The position numbers were made by a program, and so were the translations under genes. This document shows, one piece after another, positions 57,742 through 64,000 of a stretch of DNA of 64,000 nt. Each line of letters opens with the position of its first letter. Position 1 is the stretch's first letter. The notes below the pieces were generated by a model that did not search any database, was not told where the DNA came from, and saw only the letters and a program-made list of their open reading frames with translations. The DNA comes from Arthrobacter sp. H16F315 (GTDB taxonomy: Bacteria; Actinomycetota; Actinomycetes; Actinomycetales; Micrococcaceae), in the NCBI RefSeq assembly GCF_024124825.1, contig NZ_JAMXSS010000002.1, positions 3,596,001 through 3,660,000 of the forward strand, read 5' to 3'.

Positions 57742-57953
57742 GTACGGGCTCTCCTTGCTCAGTGGCTTAGCTCAGGCCGCTGCTTGGTGGATCTGGGTGG
57801 CCGGCGGCCGAGGCCAGCTGGTGCACCTTGGTTGCCGGATTCGCGCGGTTTGGGCTGACCAGACTCCGGTAGTGGCGCCAGATTCATCCTACTGGACCCA
57901 CACCGGGCCGCGCCCTGCGGTGGCCGTTTACCGGCCACCGCGATGCGCAACAG

Positions 57954-58025
57954 TTCCGCCCATAGGACTCGAACCTATACTCCACGGCTCCAAAGGCCGG
58001 GGTGCTGCCATTACACCAGGGCGGA
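57954..58025 (-). tRNA. tRNA-Gln (anticodon TTG)
   Basis: A 72-nt cloverleaf on the minus strand. The acceptor stem TCCGCCC/GGGCGGA is perfect; the D-arm TGGTGTAATGGCAGCA and T-arm TATAGGTTCGAGTCCTATG are typical; the anticodon loop CTTTGGA has TTG at 57991-57993. CCA is not encoded. Location upstream of glmU is common in this group. Confidence 0.95.
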
Positions 58026-58186
58026 CCGTACCAAGGCGCTGGGCCTGTGGCACGAGAGTCAATTCTGCCATACTGCGCTCCGTGCACGTGCTGGCCCGGC
58101 TCCGGGGCCCGCAAATGACCTGCCGGCGCACGCTCCCGGGCACGCCGGCACACTGAACGGCAGCACGGGAATTCAGGGCCACCGGG

Positions 58187-58332
58187 CCCGTGGGACATGC
58201 CCGCCGCTGGCCCTGGCGGGTGGACATAACAGACCGGGTCCACTCCTGGCCCGGGCCGAGGGACATGTCCTGCGGGATTTAACTGACCCGCCGGACATGT
58301 CCACTTCTGGCCCGGCCCGAGGGGCATGTCCC
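58187..58332. repeat. Intergenic GGACATGTCC-type repeats
   Basis: In the 321 bp between tRNA-Gln and the ABC-F gene, a 33-base unit (GTCCACTCCTGGCCCGGGCC followed by GAGGGACATGTCC) at 58238-58270 recurs at 58299-58331 with four differences. A shorter, more diverged copy lies near 58187-58226. GGACATGTCC, a perfect palindrome, occurs at 58261 and 58293. No gene is visible. It could be a mobile intergenic repeat or a protein-binding array. Confidence 0.6.
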
Positions 58333-58346
58333 GGGGGTCTGGGCGG

Positions 58347-60176
<1,830 letters not shown>

Positions 60177-60275
60177 TGGGAACTGCTTTCCTAGAGAAAA
60201 AGTAATGTCGAGCAAATATGGTCAGGCGTGATGGGGCCACGCCACTCCGCCGCGCGGAGGACAGCGCCGACCCTA

Positions 60276-61239
60276 TTAAAGGAGCGTATCGGAGATGATG
60301 CGCGCCCCGTGAACCGGGCCGTGCACGGCCAGGGCGTCAAGGCCGTGGTGCCGGAGGTCACCCGCCAGCCCCTCGGCCGCCGTCGGGCCGTGAACCAGAA
60401 GTGCCACGGTGGGGCCGGAACCGGAGACGATTCCGGCGATCGCGCCCAGGGCCTCGCCGAGCCCGAGGGTGTCCCGGAGGCTCGGTGCCAGCGCAATGGA
60501 GGCGCGCTGGAGGTCGTTGACCAGCACCCGGCCCAAGGCTTCAGCGTCGCCACCGCGCAGGGCTTGCAGGACCATCGGGTCCACAGCAGTGGGTTCCTCG
60601 ATCACTACCCCCCTCGGCCTCGCGCAACCGGTCCAGGGTCCGGAAGACCTCCGGGGTGGGCAGGCCAAAATCAGCGGTCACCAGGACCCAGTTGGTCTGG
60701 GCCTTAACGAGGGCCGGCGAGAGTTCGTCGCCGAGGCCGAGCCCGACGGCGGTGCCGCCGAGCAAGGAGAACGGCACGTCGGCGCCGAGTTCGGCGGCCA
60801 GATGGGCGAGTTCGTCGCGCGAGAGCCCGCTGTTCCACAGTGCGTCGCAGGCGAGCAGGGTGGCTGCCGCGTCGGCCGATCCCCCGCCCATGCCGCCGGC
60901 CACGGGGACCCGTTTGGTGATTTCGAGGTGGAGACCGGTGGACTTCTCCGAGACGTCGGCCATGATGGCGGCGGCCTTGTAGGCAAGGTTCCGCTCATCC
61001 AGGGGGATGTCAACGCCGTCGAGGTCCAGGGTGCTTGCCGGGCTGATGCTGACCGTAATCTCTCCGGTGTTGGTGCTGGTGGCGGCGACTTCCTCATACA
61101 GGGACACCGCGAGGTAGACGCTGGCCACCGAGTGGTAGCCGTCTGCGCGCAGGGGTCCGACGTCCAGTGAGACGTTGATTTTGCCGGGCGCCTTGACCCG
61201 GACGGTCCTCGCGCCCAGGCGCCCTCTCACGGCATTCAT
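60276..61239 (-). CDS. ispE: 4-diphosphocytidyl-2-C-methyl-D-erythritol kinase, frameshifted here
   Basis: GHMP kinase of the MEP isoprenoid pathway, expected to be essential in actinobacteria. Visible: VKAPGKINVSLDVGPLRADG, the ATP loop VPVAGGMGGGSADAAATLLA, LGADVPFSLLGGTAVGLG, and after the break SGSGPTVALLVHG. The frame changes at the C6 run 60608-60613; removing one base joins REAEGVVIEEPTAVDP and gives 963 bp (320 residues). ATG 61239. It is 81 bp downstream of rsmA, the conserved rsmA-ispE order. A sequencing error is the probable cause of the break. Confidence 0.94.
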
Positions 61240-61320
61240 GGCTCCACGCTATGGCATGGCGGGGTCTGGCTCCAAGCACGGTCCCGGACCTGCTTCATCT
61301 TGTCGGAGCCGCCGCCCGGG

Positions 61321-62232
61321 TCATTGCGCCGGCTGTCCGCGCTGTTCCGCGATCCGGGAAAACGCCATGATGTCAATCACTTCGCCTCGCGCCGTGGGAT
61401 CGACACCGGCGGCACGCAGGCACCGCTCAGCCTCGGCCGCGCCGCCGGCCCAGCCGGCAAGGGCAGCACGAAGGGTCTTCCTGCGCTGGGCGAAGGCTGC
61501 ATCGATGACCGCGAACACCTCTTCCCGGGTGGCCGTGGTGACGGGCGGTTCCCGGCGGGTGAATGCCACCAGGCCGGAGTGGATTTTCGGGGCGGGCCAA
61601 AAGACATTCATGCCGATGACTCCGGCCTTGCGCATGCTGGAGTACCAGGCGGCCTTGACCGAGGGGACACCGTAGGTCTTGGACCCGGGACCGGCGGCAA
61701 GTCTGTCGGCCACCTCGTCCTGGACCATCACCAGGCCGTGGCGGAGGCTGGGGAAATGCTGGAGCAGGTGCAGGACCACCGGGACGGCGACGTTGTAGGG
61801 CAAATTCGCCACCAGCGCTGTCGGTTCCACCGGCAGCTCGGTGACCCGCATGGCATCGGCGAGGACAAGGTGGAAGTCCCCAACGGCGGCCGGCCGCCAC
61901 CGGGCAACCGTGGCAGGGAGCTTCCCGGCCAGGACAGGATCGATCTCGACGGCGACAACCGAGCGGGCAGCGTCCAGCAGGCCCAAGGTCAGGGACCCGA
62001 GCCCCGGCCCGACCTCCAGGACCGTCTCGTCCGGGTGGACGTCCGCGGCGGCCACGATCCTGCGAATCGTGTTGCCGTCAATGACGAAGTTCTGACCGAG
62101 AGTCTTGGTGGGGCGGACGCCGATCTCCTCGGCCAGCCTGCGGATGTCGGAGGCGCCCATCAGGGGTGCAGGGGAGCTTGCCGGCTTGCTGGTGGGCTCA
62201 CTGGCGGGCGCGGAAGAGGTCGGTTCAGTCAC
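61321..62232 (-). CDS. rsmA: 16S rRNA dimethyladenosine transferase
   Basis: RsmA/KsgA dimethylates two adjacent adenosines near the 3' end of 16S rRNA. 303 residues. Motifs: [20 protein letters not shown], the SAM motif [33 protein letters not shown] (catalytic NLPY) and [12 protein letters not shown]. The first 24 residues are Pro/Ser/Ala-rich and not part of the fold; GTG 62232 is taken as start, but ATG 62160 ([12 protein letters not shown]) is an alternative closer to the usual N-terminus. Confidence 0.95.
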   Translation of the reverse strand: MTEPTSSAPASEPTSKPASSPAPLMGASDIRRLAEEIGVRPTKTLGQNFVIDGNTIRRIVAAADVHPDETVLEVGPGLGSLTLGLLDAARSVVAVEIDPVLAGKLPATVARWRPAAVGDFHLVLADAMRVTELPVEPTALVANLPYNVAVPVVLHLLQHFPSLRHGLVMVQDEVADRLAAGPGSKTYGVPSVKAAWYSSMRKAGVIGMNVFWPAPKIHSGLVAFTRREPPVTTATREEVFAVIDAAFAQRRKTLRAALAGWAGGAAEAERCLRAAGVDPTARGEVIDIMAFSRIAEQRGQPAQ

Positions 62233-62268
62233 CTTGGTATCCTATCCCGCGGACCGGCCCGGGCATGG

Positions 62269-62303
62269 CGAGGGCCGGGTCCGAAAATCGGACCCGGCCC
62301 TCG
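62269..62303 (-). terminator. Terminator between rpfB and rsmA
   Basis: A perfect 16-bp stem (CGAGGGCCGGGTCCGA) with an AAA loop lies 90 bp past the rpfB stop, in the 160 bp before rsmA. Confidence 0.8.
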
Positions 62304-62392
62304 TGGAATTCCGCTGCCGTGGTCAGCCGCTGCGGACACCCGTGCTACTCGATGTGCCGGTCACCCGGAGCTCAGCCTCCGGTGTGGCCCCG

Positions 62393-63589
62393 CTAGCGCG
62401 AGGCTGCCCAGCCGCAACCCCACGGCGACAGGCCGCGCTGCGCGTAGACGCGGTTGGCGATGTCGATCTGCTGGGCTTTGGTGGCACCGGCTGCATTCGG
62501 TGCGTAAGCGCCGCCGCCGGCACCGAGCCAAGTCCGGACGTCGAACTGCAGGCCGCCGTAGTAGCCGTTGCCGGAATTGATGGACCAGTTGCCGGTGGAC
62601 TCGCACTGCGCAATCTTGTCCCACATGGCTTCGTTCATCATGGCGGGGGCTGCGGCGCCGGTGTTGGCCCCGGCGGCGGCAACTGCCGCCTGGGGTGCCG
62701 GTTTGGGCTTCTCCTTGGTGCCAACCGTGATCTGTTCGGTGACCGGCTGGGCACTGACGGACTGGGACACCAGGGTGCGGGAGGCTTCGCGGCCATCAAC
62801 CATCACCAGCTTGAAACTCTTGTTGATGGTGCCCGCAACGCCTGCCTGGGTCACCTGCTTCTCACCCTTGATCATCCCGGCGTCCTCCGTAGTCAGGGTT
62901 TCGAACGGTACCGCTTCGGTGGACTCCGCCGTCTGGCTCACGTCCACCCGGGAAATCTTGATCACCATGTCACTGACAACCGGCGCGTTGCCGGGCTGCG
63001 AGAGCCTGTCGCTGGCGGCCAGGGAGATGCCGGCGTCGGACAGCAGCGCGGAGACATTGGCAGCCGTGGTCGTGGTCTTATTGGCCTTGCCGTCCGCGAC
63101 GATGCTCACGGTCTTGGGAGTCGAGATGGACACGAACGACCCCGAGACCGCAAGCTGGGCATCCTTCGGAGCGGACAGCTCCGAGGAACCGGCAACGCCG
63201 AGTTCCGTGACGAGGCCTTCGACTGTCGGCGCAGTGGTGTTGACGGTCCGCTCGGCGCCGTCCAGGCTGACCTTGACGGCCTTGGCGAGGTTGACGTTAA
63301 TGACTGTGCCGTCCTGTACATGGGAAGCAGCGGCAGGCGTCACCCGGTCCGCGGACTGGAGCTCAAGGCTTGCTCCCTTGACGACCTGGCCGACAGTGCC
63401 GCCAAAGGTCTGGACCGAGCTCACTTTGCCGTCCACGTTGAGCGTGACTGTCTTGTTGTTGCCGACGAAGGCAACCAGCCCCAGCACCAACGCGACCAGC
63501 ACTACAAGTTGCGTACCGACCTTGACGAAGCTGAATTTGCCGTCCGATGTAAAAAACTTGACCACGATTGCCCATATCTTTTGGACCAT
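62393..63589 (-). CDS. rpfB: Resuscitation-promoting factor RpfB
   Basis: A cell-wall lytic transglycosylase that helps dormant actinobacteria resume growth. 398 residues: an N-terminal membrane anchor (TQLVVLVALVLGLVAFVG, ~22-40), three DUF348 domains (~45-215, e.g. VTLNVDGKVSSVQTFGGT), a G5 domain (~215-290, EAVPFETLTTEDAGMIKGEK), an Ala/Pro linker, and the C-terminal Rpf domain with the catalytic Glu in WDKIAQCESTGNWSINSGNG and two cysteines. ATG 63589 places the anchor correctly but has no clear ribosome site; earlier in-frame starts up to 63691 are possible. The order tatD-rpfB-rsmA-ispE is conserved in actinobacteria. Confidence 0.93.
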   Translation of the reverse strand: MVQKIWAIVVKFFTSDGKFSFVKVGTQLVVLVALVLGLVAFVGNNKTVTLNVDGKVSSVQTFGGTVGQVVKGASLELQSADRVTPAAASHVQDGTVINVNLAKAVKVSLDGAERTVNTTAPTVEGLVTELGVAGSSELSAPKDAQLAVSGSFVSISTPKTVSIVADGKANKTTTTAANVSALLSDAGISLAASDRLSQPGNAPVVSDMVIKISRVDVSQTAESTEAVPFETLTTEDAGMIKGEKQVTQAGVAGTINKSFKLVMVDGREASRTLVSQSVSAQPVTEQITVGTKEKPKPAPQAAVAAAGANTGAAAPAMMNEAMWDKIAQCESTGNWSINSGNGYYGGLQFDVRTWLGAGGGAYAPNAAGATKAQQIDIANRVYAQRGLSPWGCGWAASR

Positions 63590-63791
63590 CCGGGCACGGG
63601 GAAAAGTGCGAGGGCAACGCACCGCAGACAGCCCAAAGGCAGCACCGGAAACGGTGCGGTGTGTCCGCGGCGGCCCTGTGCACCGCCACACTCATAAACG
63701 AGAGCGCGCCCATGGTTCGTTGGCCACGATGCGCGCCCTGCAGGAGTGAAATTATCCGAAGGCCTTCCCCGACCCCGGCTAATAGTTCTCC

Positions 63792-63821
63792 ACTGTAACC
63801 GGAGCGTTATAAAGCAACCAA
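63792..63821 (-). promoter_or_regulatory. Possible rpfB promoter
   Basis: On the minus strand, TTGGTT and TACAGT are 18 bases apart, like a vegetative promoter. It would leave a ~195-base leader before rpfB. I see no recognisable riboswitch in that leader. The element is weak and A/T-rich context may mislead. Confidence 0.2.
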
Positions 63822-63871
63822 GAAATTATGCATACGCGGTATCTAATCCAGGGCGGGGCGACCCAGTGTCA

Positions 63872-64000
63872 TCAGTCCCAGGATCCGTATGCCTGCACCG
63901 TATTGCGGGCAATCCGGGAACACATCTCCGAGAGCTCCCAGCCAGTCAATTCGGCCATGGCCCTGACGGTGTAGGGGACCATGTAGCTAGCGTTGGGGCG
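63872..64000 (-). CDS. tatD: TatD-family metal-dependent DNase, C-terminal end only
   Basis: The last 42 codons of a minus-strand gene run off the right edge. They read RPNASYMVPYTVRAMAELTG, then WELSEMCSRIARNTVQAYGS and a stop at 63872-63874. This is the usual TatD C-terminus, in which the G-R-x-N-x-P-x-x-V-P element precedes the final helices. The gene would be upstream of rpfB, as in Mycobacterium. Confidence 0.85.
   Translation of the reverse strand, partial: RPNASYMVPYTVRAMAELTGWELSEMCSRIARNTVQAYGSWD

Noticed and set aside
63590..63871. A c-di-AMP riboswitch before rpfB, as known for some rpf genes
   Set aside because: The conserved core of that riboswitch class was not recognisable in the leader.

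Overview
The window reads as chromosomal DNA of a high-GC actinobacterium of the Micrococcaceae (Arthrobacter or Pseudarthrobacter type). The evidence is the base composition, the GTG and TTG starts, the core order tatD-rpfB-rsmA-ispE-ABC-F-tRNA-Gln-glmU-prs-rplY-pth and mfd (close to the order known from Mycobacterium), and proteins such as the SCO4848-type membrane protein and SufS/SufU. The species is an inference from these families only.

Left part (1-14.1 kb): the 3' end of a uroporphyrinogen-III synthase fused to a winged helix, a NirB-like FAD oxidoreductase, deoC, a small membrane protein, then mfd with a membrane hydrolase on the minus strand. An SDR protein, a DUF2505 protein, an SCO4848-type protein, a VanZ protein, UDP-glucose dehydrogenase (ugd) and the sufS-sufU pair follow.

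Middle part (14.2-53.5 kb): a large exopolysaccharide/surface locus. It holds galU and ugd (UDP-glucose to UDP-glucuronate), a Wzx-type flippase, two GT2 enzymes, a GT26-GT4 fusion, a hexapeptide acyltransferase, a Wzy/O-antigen-ligase-like protein, a Wzz/BY-kinase and a polyprenyl-phosphate sugar-1-phosphate transferase. Together these form a Wzx/Wzy-type pathway. It also encodes secreted proteins: a malectin-kelch protein, an SGNH-fold protein lacking its serine, an unknown secreted protein, and a giant multidomain exoprotein of about 3,500 residues (29.6-40.1 kb) that ends in three nearly identical 780-bp repeats. Four large ATPase-LuxR (LAL/STAND) regulators stand as two pairs around the sugar-transferase gene. 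Short AGTAG/CTACT elements recur in the intergenic regions of this locus, including a fourfold array with exact 22-bp spacing between the kelch and flippase genes. I propose these as operators for the LAL proteins. An ISL3-type transposase remnant lies inside the locus beside a stretch of lower GC.

Right part (53.7-64 kb): housekeeping genes on the minus strand: pth, rplY, prs, glmU, tRNA-Gln, an ABC-F protein, ispE, rsmA, rpfB and the end of tatD.

Quality warning: at least ten single-base length changes in mononucleotide runs break seven genes, including prs and ispE, which should be essential. At 38415 the sister repeats show the missing base directly. The most economical reading is uncorrected sequencing errors, so these genes are annotated across the breaks as single genes.
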